Made by a program: the position numbers and the translations under genes. The notes under the pieces are model-generated. The model was not told where the DNA came from. It did not search any database and saw only the letters and a program-made list of their open reading frames with translations. 38,397 nucleotides of DNA from an uncultured Bacteroidia bacterium (GTDB lineage Bacteria > Bacteroidota > Bacteroidia > J057 > CALDDN01). The DNA lies in the NCBI GenBank assembly GCA_937936615.1, contig CALDDN010000063.1:1-38397 (forward strand), read 5' to 3'. Each line of letters starts with the position of its first letter. The stretch's first letter is position 1. Below are positions 17,801-26,242 of the stretch, piece after piece.

Positions 17801-18398
17801 CCTGACGGCGGAGGAGGCCTACGACGAAGCATCGGAGCGACTCAAATTTTTGGTTGAACAAAGGCAGGACCTGATCGAGGCCCAAAAAAACCTGCTGGCT
17901 ACAATCGAAGAAATCGATTCTGCCGCCCGCAGTCAATTCATGCAGGCGTTTGAAAAAATCAGAGAAAACTTTATCCGCGTTTTTCGGACGCTCTTTACGG
18001 CGGAGGACAGCTGCGATTTGCAGCTGCAGAACCCAGCCGACCCCCTCGAATCGGCGATTGAAATTATGGCACGGCCCAAAGGCAAGCGACCCTTGACTCT
18101 GCAACAGCTTTCCGGTGGCGAAAAAACACTGACAGCCATTTCGCTGCTTTTTGCCATCTATCTGTACAAGCCAGCACCTTTCTGTATTTTTGATGAGGTA
18201 GATGCCCCCCTCGATGATGCCAACATCGACAAGTTCAGCGAGGTAATCGAACGGTTTTCGACTGAATCGCAATTTGTGGTCATTACCCACAACAAGCGAA
18301 CCATGCAGCGCACCCAAACTCTTTATGGCATAACGATGGAAGAAACAGGAGTTTCGCGGGTACTCGCCGTCGATTGGGCCTTGCTAAATGTCAGTTAA
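14844..18398 (+). CDS. smc: Chromosome segregation protein SMC
   Basis: 1184 aa, the normal length for bacterial SMC. The N-terminal ATPase half has Walker A GPNGCGKSN (31-39). Two long coiled-coil arms (about 170-500 and 680-1000) flank a hinge (about 500-670). The C-terminal half has the ABC signature LSGGEK (1089-1094) and Walker B IFDEVDAPLDD with D1117/E1118. SMC forms a ring-shaped homodimer with ScpA and ScpB that extrudes DNA loops and drives chromosome compaction and segregation. ScpAB are not in the window. A short AT-rich patch with an A8 run lies in the hinge (about 16700-16760), unlike the surrounding GC-rich codons. The next gene follows after 8 nt and is surely co-transcribed. 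Confidence 0.97.
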   Translation: MRLRSLEIHGFKSFADRTRLQFDRQITGIVGPNGCGKSNVVDAIRWVLGEQKIRNLRSEKMENVIFNGTDQRKRANLTEVSITFDNDRGLLPAEFGSVAITRRLYRDGDSEYLLNGVPCRLKDIQNLLLDTGIGSDTYAIIELGQIEEMITDRQGSRRQLFEEAAGVSRYKIRKRETLIRLNDTGQSLERVEDLVFEVERQAKRYEKQAQKARKYRQLKDEYRAAGVRLAWLQLREASSSREAFEAEALALRERRAALETEMAKLESAVADLQPRRLEYENQLAIEQKLLTERIEAIRNLENERKLRQQKVEFMRQRLAQLQEATRTDENERTRCNELLDKLEARIDSENEAYDRLEYLLAEREQEVADLKAAVQNRKLQLDELSQNLKSKEQQLGRIRKEIDLRSVRHAALSEDADRLADDLAQQNQSLEKLIFEHEQIKKSLTHTEFQREEARRLRQQLKEEIAVCEQETLRLNEERSELLRRSALAQQEHDLIRNLIDNLEGYPESVAWLKRNVDEFASTPLVSDLFYCDETWRPALEHFIEGVINAYVVPDRATALRGIAALDAANQGRVHFICLDALTTSQPAVEQASDSSVRRLIDLVQVEAGYEALAAWLLGDSKLIDIDRFESKKITELNSGWVSSSGKIASRPGGLSGGSVGSFEGKRLGRRQLLQRLAEEIARHNEALTAIEKATEINKEKIAGLRQQLPDALLARLDQQVAEASREDSRLAARLQEFKKNRSRIETRQAEILPQIEQLQQEINELQPQADRLLDEFNELTQQQRKLSQQFNERNEAYSRSNQALNKEQMELLQAQNRISSIKQEYRGIMAKLEEINERANRYASEQKEIESNILSITQAETNEDEELLKRYREKDAQEQRVQTVREGLLAGRDHEQKLENQIKELRRQRESILNRMENLRNEQQQIELDLRSLTERLSAEWQIEIKDVRPEDWFEQIPAEGSDLQPWKTALEQLRSKFISFGEVNLTAEEAYDEASERLKFLVEQRQDLIEAQKNLLATIEEIDSAARSQFMQAFEKIRENFIRVFRTLFTAEDSCDLQLQNPADPLESAIEIMARPKGKRPLTLQQLSGGEKTLTAISLLFAIYLYKPAPFCIFDEVDAPLDDANIDKFSEVIERFSTESQFVVITHNKRTMQRTQTLYGITMEETGVSRVLAVDWALLNVS

Positions 18399-18406
18399 TA
18401 GCTATC

Positions 18407-19951
18407 ATGCAGGAATTGGTTCGCCTGCAACAGGCTCTCTACCTTACCCGCTCGGCTGCAGAGCGTACGGCGGCCATTTCTGAATCGCTCCGAATAAGCG
18501 ATCGGCAGACGGCTGCCTGGCTGATCTATTTTCTTACGGGAAAGAAACTAAAAAAAATAATTTCAACCAATGATTTAATCGATAACATTCGAAATGAAAT
18601 CGATTTGCCGGATTGGCTCTGGAAAGCCAGTCTTCAGGCCACCGGCGATATTTTAGAGACTCTGGCTTTATTGCGGGGACGGCTGCAGGGGATCGACCAA
18701 GACCCGCCACTGAGCGAAACAGGGCTGTACCTAAACAAATGGAATGAATCCCGATTGGCGGAACTACACTTGCTATTCGACCGGCTGAGTCCATCGGGCC
18801 TACGTATTTTATTCCAGATATTGACCGGTCGGGCAATTTTTTCAGGCTTGGAGGCAGAATTGACCGCAGCCTTGCAGCATGTATTTCGAATTTCATCTGT
18901 CCGATCGATTGAGTGGCTTTTCGAGGACTGGAAACCGCATGAAATTCAACCCCTGCTGGCCAGGAATAAGAGTGGCATTACCGAAACAACGGGTTCTTTT
19001 GCGGTGGTGGAGTCAATCCAACCGGATAAGCTTGACCAACTATTACTTAGCGATTACTTTTATGAGAGCTGTTTAACAGGAAAACGAATCCTGATAAAAA
19101 AAGATCGCTTCGATTCGATTACTTGCTTCATGCGGCGCATGCCGCTGCCATATCAGCAGATCAAGCCTTTGGCAGAACTGGCTGAACTCCTGCCCTTGGG
19201 CAGCGAAGTGGAAGGCATCCTTGAAGTCTACCGAAACAAGGAACTGATAGACGAACCGAAAATTATTTCCAGCCTGCTACAAGGGAACAAATCGATTAAC
19301 TACAAGCTGATCATATATGATTTACTGGAACTGGAAAACAATCGATACGTGAGACTGCCCCTGTGTCAACGAAAAATATTGCTGAGCCGATTTGGAAATC
19401 AGCAGATTTTACCAGAGTCCTGCTACCTGGTTACGGGGCAGGAAGTCCGCAGCCGAGAATCGCTTTCCCACTTGCTTCAAACTCAGGCCAATCGTCTGAC
19501 CCGTGGAATTATTCTCAAACATAAACAGTCCACCTACAATGATGCGCATTATCCTTGGCTTCATATACCCCTGCCTGACCGCAGCCTGCATGCGGTTCTG
19601 ATTTATGTTCAGTTGGTTTCGATAACAGAACGCTGTGCTATCCTGACCCTTGGAATTCCAGAACAAAACCAGTTTTTTCCAGTGGTTTCGATTGAATATA
19701 AATTTTCGGTGAATGATTGGAAAAATTTATTACATTTTATATCCAATCATAAAGTTGATAAACATGGCCCGGTTATTCAGGTCAAACCCGAACGGGTATA
19801 TGAACTGACCTATTCAAGCATTAAAATCAACAAACGAAAGAAGGCAGGCCTCGAGCTTGTCGATGCACGCATCAATGAGCCTTCCGTCTCACATCCAGTG
19901 GAATGCGCAAAGAAGCTCGTGGAGCTGAAAAGGGAATGGATGATTGTTTAA
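18407..19951 (+). CDS. Degenerate ATP-dependent DNA ligase homologue (pseudoenzyme)
   Basis: 514 aa from the ATG at 18407, 8 nt after the smc stop; an in-frame TTG at 18374 would overlap smc. The whole length follows the ligase family that carries an N-terminal helical DNA-binding domain (the 'cisplatin damage response' type): AAWLIYFLTGKKLKKII and LPDWLWKASLQATGDILETL in the N-domain, IIYDLLE in the adenylation domain, HAVLIYVQ entering the OB fold, and a C-terminal 'VYELTYSSIKIN' segment. The catalytic motifs are lost. The KxDG lysine site reads CLTG (C222-G225); the LDGE motif reads VEGI (268-271); EGxxLK reads RGIILK (366-371); the WKWK-type motif V reads PWLH (383-386). Ligation is therefore not expected. 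The reading frame is intact and uses more A/T-rich codons than its neighbours. It may be a DNA-binding or regulatory partner, possibly linked to SMC. Confidence 0.7.
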   Translation: MQELVRLQQALYLTRSAAERTAAISESLRISDRQTAAWLIYFLTGKKLKKIISTNDLIDNIRNEIDLPDWLWKASLQATGDILETLALLRGRLQGIDQDPPLSETGLYLNKWNESRLAELHLLFDRLSPSGLRILFQILTGRAIFSGLEAELTAALQHVFRISSVRSIEWLFEDWKPHEIQPLLARNKSGITETTGSFAVVESIQPDKLDQLLLSDYFYESCLTGKRILIKKDRFDSITCFMRRMPLPYQQIKPLAELAELLPLGSEVEGILEVYRNKELIDEPKIISSLLQGNKSINYKLIIYDLLELENNRYVRLPLCQRKILLSRFGNQQILPESCYLVTGQEVRSRESLSHLLQTQANRLTRGIILKHKQSTYNDAHYPWLHIPLPDRSLHAVLIYVQLVSITERCAILTLGIPEQNQFFPVVSIEYKFSVNDWKNLLHFISNHKVDKHGPVIQVKPERVYELTYSSIKINKRKKAGLELVDARINEPSVSHPVECAKKLVELKREWMIV

Positions 19952-19973
19952 TTCTGGAACTTGAACCGTAAAA

Positions 19974-21422
19974 TTACCACGAAGACCCAGCTCCACCGCC
20001 ACCAGATGAACCACCACCCCACGACGAATGGCTATCGCTGCTACTCCATGATGAGTTGCTTGATAAACTCGATTCAGACTGCGTCCTTTTTGGTATGGTG
20101 TAGTAGACTGTATTTTCATAGCCACAGTTTTTACATTCGAAATATTTGGCCCCTTGCCCCTCGCTGGTGTAAGTAGGGGAAATCAAGGTTTCATTGCGCG
20201 TTTGCCGGTAAGTTATGTAACCGCAACTCGGACAGGAAGAATAAGTAAACTGAAGTCGCTTGTAGGGCAAGACCAAAGCCTCACCCGTTTCGTCGTCGAG
20301 CCACACATCGTGATCGACAGTGTGCAGCTCCTCTTCCATCTGCTTGCCGCGGTTGAGCCAGGCATCCTCTTCGGCTTCCGAGAGCAGACGCAGGGGGCGG
20401 CCCGTCTGCTGGCTGACGCGGGGTTCGTACCGAAGCTTGCGGAGCCGCCACCGGTAGAGCAACCACAGCGGCAACATCAGGGGGAAAAACAGGATTGCCT
20501 GAAGGCCCAGCCAGGTGTTTACTTTTTTGAGGTGCTGATAGCGGTGATAGGGGTCGGCCCAGCTCGACAAGGCCAGACTATTATTCTGAGTACGCACGTA
20601 GATCAACAAAAAAGCCAGGTTGAGCCATGAAATCGTAATAAACGGCCAGAAAGCAAATGCATCAAAGAATAGACTGCCGGATACCCAGTTAATCAGCAGG
20701 AGTGCCGGCCCCCAGAAGCGCAGGTTGAGCATCAGGAAATTGCGCTTGAGGGTGGCGGGGGGGTAGTGGGGCGAGCCATCCTCGGGGGGGTTGAGCTGGC
20801 TTTGGGTCGGTCCAATGATCAGAACGAGTATGAACAGCAGCCCGATACCTGCCAGCAGCCAGGGCCAGTTGCCGCGCTTTGCGGCCTGAGCCTCGACTTC
20901 GGCAGCGGCCTCGGCGTCATAAAAAAACGGTTCGAGGGCCGTCAGGTAGTCCCAAAGCCCTGCGCCGAATTCCCCTGCACGGAAACGGGGCACAAGGTGG
21001 GCTTCCTGCAGGCGGGCCAGACGGGCATCGGGCAGAGCTGCCTCGAGGCCATAGCCGGTCTCGGTTTCGGTACGCCGCTGATCGATAACGGTCAGAATGA
21101 GCAGACCTCGGCTGTCGCGCGGGCCAACCCCCCATCGGTTGTACAACTGTGTCGCAAAAGTTTTGGGAACCTCCTCCCCAATGGAACTCACAATTACGAC
21201 GGCCACCTGAATACCCGTCTGACTTTCGATGCGAGCCAATCGGCGGTCGATGGCCTCGCGATCGGCGTCGGTCAGAATGCCATCGGGGTCGGCCACGTAT
21301 CCGCTACCCGATGCTTTGGGGTCGGGCAGCGTCTCGACCTTCCATTTGACCTGAGCGGCCGCCTCTATCGGAACGAGCAGCAGCGGAGCCAGCACGACGA
21401 ATAGTAATTTGAAAATGAACAT
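19974..21422 (-). CDS. TPM-domain membrane protein with C-terminal zinc ribbon
   Basis: 482 aa from the ATG at 21422, which opens directly on a signal peptide (MFIFKLLFVVLAPLLLVPIE, then AAAQ). Residues about 35-175 form a TPM (YgcG-type) domain: YVADPDGILTDADREAIDRR, IQVAVVIVSS, and TETGYGLEAALPDARL. Hydrophobic segments near 190-210, 245-285 and 320-340 are likely membrane helices. The C-terminal part carries two Cys pairs (CPSCGY and CKNCGY), a zinc-ribbon arrangement, and ends in a Ser/Gly-rich tail. TPM proteins are membrane-associated and linked to envelope or photosystem maintenance; the biochemical role is not known here. The gene is convergent with the ligase homologue, 22 nt away, and has its own upstream region of about 290 bases. 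Confidence 0.75.
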   Translation of the reverse strand: MFIFKLLFVVLAPLLLVPIEAAAQVKWKVETLPDPKASGSGYVADPDGILTDADREAIDRRLARIESQTGIQVAVVIVSSIGEEVPKTFATQLYNRWGVGPRDSRGLLILTVIDQRRTETETGYGLEAALPDARLARLQEAHLVPRFRAGEFGAGLWDYLTALEPFFYDAEAAAEVEAQAAKRGNWPWLLAGIGLLFILVLIIGPTQSQLNPPEDGSPHYPPATLKRNFLMLNLRFWGPALLLINWVSGSLFFDAFAFWPFITISWLNLAFLLIYVRTQNNSLALSSWADPYHRYQHLKKVNTWLGLQAILFFPLMLPLWLLYRWRLRKLRYEPRVSQQTGRPLRLLSEAEEDAWLNRGKQMEEELHTVDHDVWLDDETGEALVLPYKRLQFTYSSCPSCGYITYRQTRNETLISPTYTSEGQGAKYFECKNCGYENTVYYTIPKRTQSESSLSSNSSWSSSDSHSSWGGGSSGGGGAGSSW

Positions 21423-21710
21423 CAGAAGTCGACTTGAAGACAGGTAAGTGCTTGAGTCAGGTCTACGAGTGCCCAAATTACACTTTTTGTTCTAGTGTAG
21501 ATTCATAAATTTGTTCATATTAGATATTCAGCAAAATTATTCAAACAGCCTCAGATTAAATTGGCGATATGCGTTTGTTAATCCAAAACCTTGAAGTTTA
21601 ACTTGCGAGCAATCAGGCTGTGTACCAATACCGATTGGGTACCGATCGAAGTAGCTTTGTTCTGTTGCCGGTCGGGCTTGTATTGGGAAAGTGGGGCTCT
21701 GTGAACTTGG

Positions 21711-23363
21711 TCAGGGGTTGAGGCCCAGTACACCGATTCCCTGTTCGAAGACCACATCGACAGGTATCTGGCGGCGGTTGAGCCGGTCGAGGTCAGCCTG
21801 AAGCTGCGGGCTGATCTTGCCCTGGGAGTCGATCCAGGCTTTGGCGGCGGCGTAGTCGCCTTCGCCCTGCAGGCGCAGGATTTTATCCGAAAGAATGGCC
21901 ACCGTTTTTTTCATGGTCTCGAAATCGATGCGGTAGGTTCCGGTGTCGGGGTCGCGCACCAGGGCACCCTGATCTAGAAAGTAGTTGAAGCACAGCATGT
22001 TGGCCACGCCGTGGGCACTGGTGGCACCGAAGCGCACCGACCGAAAAATGGAAGCCGCAAAAGTTATGTAATGGTCGAGGAGCGAAAACCCGCGCAGCTC
22101 GCCCCGCTCGTGAAGTTTGGTTACCATGTAGAGGCCCAGAATATCGGCTTTAGCCTCTTCGATGGGCGAAGCCGTCTCGCGCAGGGCTTCCTTGACTGTA
22201 CCCCGTCCGTTGACCGTGTGCTTGATGCCCAGACCGTGAGCCACCTCATGAAACATGGTATTGGCAAAAAAGGCATCGAAGCTCAGGTGGTTGCGCTGAT
22301 CGGCAGCGATCAGCTCCTGGGTAATGGGCAGCATGATGTGGTCGTACTTGGCCCGCATGGCGTTTTTGAGCTGGAGGCGACGGGTGCCCTTCTCGAGCTG
22401 GAGCTGCTCGTCGTTGGGCAGGTTAACGGCTATGGTTTTGGAGCCGGCGTTGCAGTCGCCCGCGTAGTAGATGACGTCGTATGCACCCAGGTCGGAATCG
22501 GTGCCCGGACTTTCAGCCTTGTACTTGGGGTCGGTAGGCAGGTCGCGCTGCAGCGCAGGCAGCAAGGCGTTGTAACGGGTCAGGCGGCGACTCCACTCCA
22601 GGTCTTTGATCAGGACGTAGGCCTCGTGGGCCGCTTTCAGCCCCAGAAACCGGTCTTCGTACGTTTCGATGGGACCGATGATGATATCGAGCCGGTTCTG
22701 CTTCATGTCGAGCCAGGCGCGGTCGCTGGTCTGGTATTGATCTGTTTCGAGGGCTTTAGCCCGTTCGAGCAGATAGGTTTTCAGGTCATCAGTTTCGGCC
22801 AGGCTGGCGGCCATGCGCAGCAGGCGGGCTGCAGTCTGTTGATACGGAGCATAGGCCTGGTGGTAGGGCTGCGTCTGGAGCTGGCCATTGGCCCCGCGGA
22901 TGAGCCGAGTGTAAGGCGAACGTTTGTCGGGCAGATTGGCGGCTTCGAAGGCCTCAGCTGTGAGACCGGCAGGATAAAAATTGGCACCAGCGGGCTTGGG
23001 AGGTACGCGCTCGAGAAAAGGTCGGTTACCGTCGAGGCGGTCGTAGGGGCCGTAGTTGATGCGTAGAGCCTGCAGAAGGCTTGTGTCGTGGGCGTGGGCG
23101 GCGAGCAGCGAGTCGGGGGGGCCCCAGCTCTGAAGCCAGAAGATGCTGTCCATCTGCTGGGCGGCGCGGATCAAGAGCGGCAGCATGGCTCGTTCCCGAT
23201 CGGTCAGGCGTTTGAGGTCGGCTGTCAGGCGGACGGGCTGGTACTTGCGGACGATTGCGGCCGCGGGATGCTCCTCGGTCGGAGCTTCGGCCACGCGGGG
23301 TGGCTGCGGGCCGCAGCTCACGAGCAGCAGGAACCAGATTACCTGTGTGAGCCTCTGATCCAT
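21711..23363 (-). CDS. M49-like zinc peptidase, lipoprotein
   Basis: 550 aa from the ATG at 23363; the TTG two codons earlier is less likely. The N-terminus is a lipoprotein signal with lipobox LVSC-G, so the product should be anchored in the envelope. The zinc site is FHEVAHGLGIKH (HEVAH at 372-376), with the second motif EEAKAD at about 402-407, the arrangement of Bacteroidota proteins related to dipeptidyl peptidase III (family M49). Classical M49 has HExxxH; here the spacing is HExxH. It likely removes dipeptides from peptides or cleaves other small substrates in the periplasm. The gene is last of a three-gene run: its ATG lies 17 nt after the stop of the SurA-like lipoprotein gene. A TATCTTTG box sits 3 nt upstream of the ATG. 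Confidence 0.75.
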   Translation of the reverse strand: MDQRLTQVIWFLLLVSCGPQPPRVAEAPTEEHPAAAIVRKYQPVRLTADLKRLTDRERAMLPLLIRAAQQMDSIFWLQSWGPPDSLLAAHAHDTSLLQALRINYGPYDRLDGNRPFLERVPPKPAGANFYPAGLTAEAFEAANLPDKRSPYTRLIRGANGQLQTQPYHQAYAPYQQTAARLLRMAASLAETDDLKTYLLERAKALETDQYQTSDRAWLDMKQNRLDIIIGPIETYEDRFLGLKAAHEAYVLIKDLEWSRRLTRYNALLPALQRDLPTDPKYKAESPGTDSDLGAYDVIYYAGDCNAGSKTIAVNLPNDEQLQLEKGTRRLQLKNAMRAKYDHIMLPITQELIAADQRNHLSFDAFFANTMFHEVAHGLGIKHTVNGRGTVKEALRETASPIEEAKADILGLYMVTKLHERGELRGFSLLDHYITFAASIFRSVRFGATSAHGVANMLCFNYFLDQGALVRDPDTGTYRIDFETMKKTVAILSDKILRLQGEGDYAAAKAWIDSQGKISPQLQADLDRLNRRQIPVDVVFEQGIGVLGLNP

Positions 23364-23380
23364 GAACAAAGATACACAAT

Positions 23381-24259
23381 TCAGCGCAGGATGCCCTTGG
23401 CCCGCGCCTGATACAAGGCCCGCGCCTCGAAGGCGGCAATCCGTTCGTTTTGCCGCTTGATAACCAGAGTCCGGCGGATGTGATCGCTTACCTGCACGAG
23501 GGGTATATATTTGCCCGGCTTGATGACATCGCGCATGTAAAAGAGCAGGTAAATCGGCCCCTGAGGGCTTTCGGCCTCATAAAAAACGGGGTCCGATTTG
23601 GGTTCGATACGGCTCAGGTCCTGCCTGAAGCGCGTTTGCAGCGCCATGAGCACCGGCCCTTCGACGTACTGGTCGTCGAGGCGGAATTCAGTAGCATGCT
23701 GCTGCGACCACTGCAACAAAAACTGCTGATCCTGGCCCTGATCCGAAACGATGCGCTGGCGCAGCAGCTCCAGGTCCTTGCTCGGCGAAACCACATACCG
23801 GAATTGAAACAGGAAAGTTGGCGCGATGAACTCTTCGATGTGCTCCTTGTAATAACTTTCGATGAGCTGGGGGGTGATGAGGGCTTCGGTTTCGTCGCGC
23901 ACGAGGTAGCTGCGCAGCTCGTCGATCATGATTTTGCGGCGGGCATCGGCAACGCGGTCGGCGATCCGTTCCTCCAGATTGGGCACCTGGTCGCGGGCTG
24001 CCTCGGCGAGCACCTGTTCGGTCTGCCACTGCTGGATGTAGAGTTGGGCGATGCGGGCACTGTCATCCGGATTCAAATTGGGCGGGATATAAGCCCGCAA
24101 TTGGCCCAGCGTCAGTTTTTCGGAACGAAATTCGGCCACCACCCGGTCATCTTCGCTACGGGTACCGCACGCAAAGCCCGCCGAAAGCACCCACAGCACC
24201 ACCAGAACCCAGCCGATCTGCCATTCAGGATCGGAAGAGGCGTGCAAAGACGTTCTCAT
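23381..24259 (-). CDS. SurA-N-like lipoprotein chaperone
   Basis: 292 aa. The signal region (IGWVLVVLWVLSAGFAC-G) carries a lipobox, so this is an envelope lipoprotein. The body is rich in helices like the N-terminal chaperone part of SurA/PpiD (QLYIQQWQTEQVLAEAARD and IDELRSYLVRDETEALITPQ). The region after about 150 may be a vestigial parvulin domain, but the usual parvulin signatures (HILI, GADF) are absent. It overlaps the end of the upstream two-domain parvulin gene by 35 nt, suggesting translational coupling. Together they likely escort outer-membrane proteins through the periplasm. Such PPIase clusters are common in Bacteroidota. Confidence 0.7.
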   Translation of the reverse strand: MRTSLHASSDPEWQIGWVLVVLWVLSAGFACGTRSEDDRVVAEFRSEKLTLGQLRAYIPPNLNPDDSARIAQLYIQQWQTEQVLAEAARDQVPNLEERIADRVADARRKIMIDELRSYLVRDETEALITPQLIESYYKEHIEEFIAPTFLFQFRYVVSPSKDLELLRQRIVSDQGQDQQFLLQWSQQHATEFRLDDQYVEGPVLMALQTRFRQDLSRIEPKSDPVFYEAESPQGPIYLLFYMRDVIKPGKYIPLVQVSDHIRRTLVIKRQNERIAAFEARALYQARAKGILR

Positions 24260-26201
24260 CCAGCTTGTACTTATACTTCTTGGCCAGCTCCTCGAGCCAG
24301 CGTTTTTCCAGATCGGCTTGGTAATCGGTGATTACTTCGGAACGCGCCTCTTCAAAATCCTTGATGCCCGCCGGACGAAAACGTTCGACCTCGTAGATGA
24401 CAAAGGACTTGTTTTCCTCGGTCAGCGGGGTACGCTCGCCCACTTTCAGTGCATAGAAAGGGGCGGCCCGCTTGTGATCCTTGGCCAGGGTTACGGTTGA
24501 ACGGCGCACCATGAACAGGTCCTGGGCCAAGGCCGAATCGACCGCCGCTTTGCTGGCACCGGCCTGCAGCAGCGAATCGAGTTTCTGCATGCTCTCCTGG
24601 ACCGTCGAGCGGTATTCGGTCAATACCACCCGTTCGCCGGCGGTGTACTTCGATTTATTTTTTTCGTAGAACTTCCTCAGGCCCAAAGTATCCTCGACAG
24701 CCTTGCGCCAGACCTTGCGTTCAGTCAGGCTGAAAAGCAGGATGCCTTCGGTGTATTCCTGCTTGAGGTGGGCAAACTCGGGGTATTTGCGTTCGAGCTG
24801 GCTCTCCTCGTATTCGAGCAGGCGGGCGCGGCTCCACGCTTCGAGGTCTTCGCGCAGCACCGATCCCACATCGGTACCGGTAGTGGTGGTGCGGCGGCGG
24901 AAGCGCGGCAGTTCGGCCAGAAACTCGGCTGCTGTCAGGCTGCGATCGGCAAAGCGTACCAGTGTCAGCTCGCGAATGGTTTTGCCCAGGTCGCTGCCCG
25001 TGTAGTCGCCGCCCAGATAGGCTTCGCCCACGTTGTCGATCAGTTTCTGGACATTGCCGCCCACCATCTCGTAGTTGTACTGGTTCTTGAGCTGGGCGAT
25101 GAGTTCCTCCTCGGCGATGCTGGCCCGCTTGTCGCGGGTAACGCGGTTGCGCAGCGACTTCTGCAGCTCTTCGAAAGTCTTGTTTTCATCTTCAACTTTG
25201 ACTTTCATGATGTGATACCCAAACGCCGACCGGAAGGGTTTGCTTACTTCCCCGTTTTTGAGGCGGTATTTGAGTTCCTGCATGTAGGGTACGGGCAGGT
25301 AGCGCGAACCCAGGTCTCCGCGTTTGGACTTGCTGTTGGGGTCGTCGGAATACTCCATGGCCAGCGAGCCAAAGTCGGCACCTTTCTGGATGCGTTCGTA
25401 GAGGTCTTCGATGCGGCGTCGGGCTTCGATCGAGTCCTTGGCCTCGTAGTTGGGGCCAAACCGGATGAGGATATGCGCCGCTTCGCGGTTGCCCGGGGCG
25501 GTGATGCGCTCGTGAACCTTGATCAAATGATAGCCATACTGGGTGCGCACGGGGGCAGAAACCTGACCCACCGGGGTCTGGTAGGCCGATTTCTCGAAGG
25601 GATAGACGAAGTCAAACGCGCTGAAGAAACCCAGAAAGCCGTTGTTATCTTTGGCACTGGGGTCTTCGGAGTGGCGCAGGGCCAAGGTCGCAAAATCGGC
25701 CCCGTTACGCAAGGAATCGCGCAGCTGCATCGCCCGCTGAAAAGCCCGCAACGTGTCGGCGGGCGTAGGCTCTTCGGGAATCCGGATTAAAATATGACTT
25801 ACCGAGACGGCCTGTCGCCAGTGTTCGTAAGCCTCGCGCACCAGCGCATCCATCACATCCTTTTTCACCAGATAGGGCTGGGCCAGCTGCTTGAGGTAGG
25901 TAGCCAATTCGGCCTGAAACGCGCGGGTCGTATCGAGGCCCAGTTCACGAGCCTGGATGACCTTGCGTTTGAAATTGACGTACAGGTTGAGGTAATCGCG
26001 GTATTGTTCGGGCTTGTGGGTGCGTGCGGAGTCGTAACCGCCATTATTTTTTTGATAGACGTACTCGAACGCCGACTTCGTTACCGTAGTTTTACGTTTG
26101 TCTTTGAAACGCAGCAGAATTTCCTGGCCCTCAGGAACTTGTCCTGCTATCGGGCCTGTAAAAACTGTGAGCAAAACTACTAGAATGAACAGGTACTGCA
26201 T
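24225..26201 (-). CDS. Periplasmic peptidyl-prolyl isomerase with two parvulin domains
   Basis: 658 aa with a signal peptide (MQYLFILVVLLTVFTGPIAG). An N-terminal helical chaperone segment (about 30-130) is followed by two parvulin-type PPIase domains: about 132-232 (SVSHILIRI, GADFATLALRHSEDPSA, GYHLIKV) and about 240-336 (AAHILIRFG, GADFGSLAMEYSDDPNS, GYHIMKV). About 320 further residues form a helical C-terminal region. It should isomerise Xaa-Pro bonds and act as a chaperone for outer-membrane and secreted proteins, in the manner of SurA. It is the first gene of the run 26201 to 21711 and has a perfect -7 box 27 nt upstream. Confidence 0.9.
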   Translation of the reverse strand: MQYLFILVVLLTVFTGPIAGQVPEGQEILLRFKDKRKTTVTKSAFEYVYQKNNGGYDSARTHKPEQYRDYLNLYVNFKRKVIQARELGLDTTRAFQAELATYLKQLAQPYLVKKDVMDALVREAYEHWRQAVSVSHILIRIPEEPTPADTLRAFQRAMQLRDSLRNGADFATLALRHSEDPSAKDNNGFLGFFSAFDFVYPFEKSAYQTPVGQVSAPVRTQYGYHLIKVHERITAPGNREAAHILIRFGPNYEAKDSIEARRRIEDLYERIQKGADFGSLAMEYSDDPNSKSKRGDLGSRYLPVPYMQELKYRLKNGEVSKPFRSAFGYHIMKVKVEDENKTFEELQKSLRNRVTRDKRASIAEEELIAQLKNQYNYEMVGGNVQKLIDNVGEAYLGGDYTGSDLGKTIRELTLVRFADRSLTAAEFLAELPRFRRRTTTTGTDVGSVLREDLEAWSRARLLEYEESQLERKYPEFAHLKQEYTEGILLFSLTERKVWRKAVEDTLGLRKFYEKNKSKYTAGERVVLTEYRSTVQESMQKLDSLLQAGASKAAVDSALAQDLFMVRRSTVTLAKDHKRAAPFYALKVGERTPLTEENKSFVIYEVERFRPAGIKDFEEARSEVITDYQADLEKRWLEELAKKYKYKLDENVFARLFRS

Positions 26202-26228
26202 ACGTCGTGTCTGGCGTGACTAATCGTG

Positions 26229-26236
26229 CAAAATTA
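26229..26236 (-). promoter_or_regulatory. -7 box of the PPIase operon
   Basis: The minus strand reads TAATTTTG, an exact TAnnTTTG match, 27 nt before the ATG at 26201. It lies in the 41-bp gap between two divergent start codons. Confidence 0.5.
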
Positions 26237-26242
26237 GAAAAA

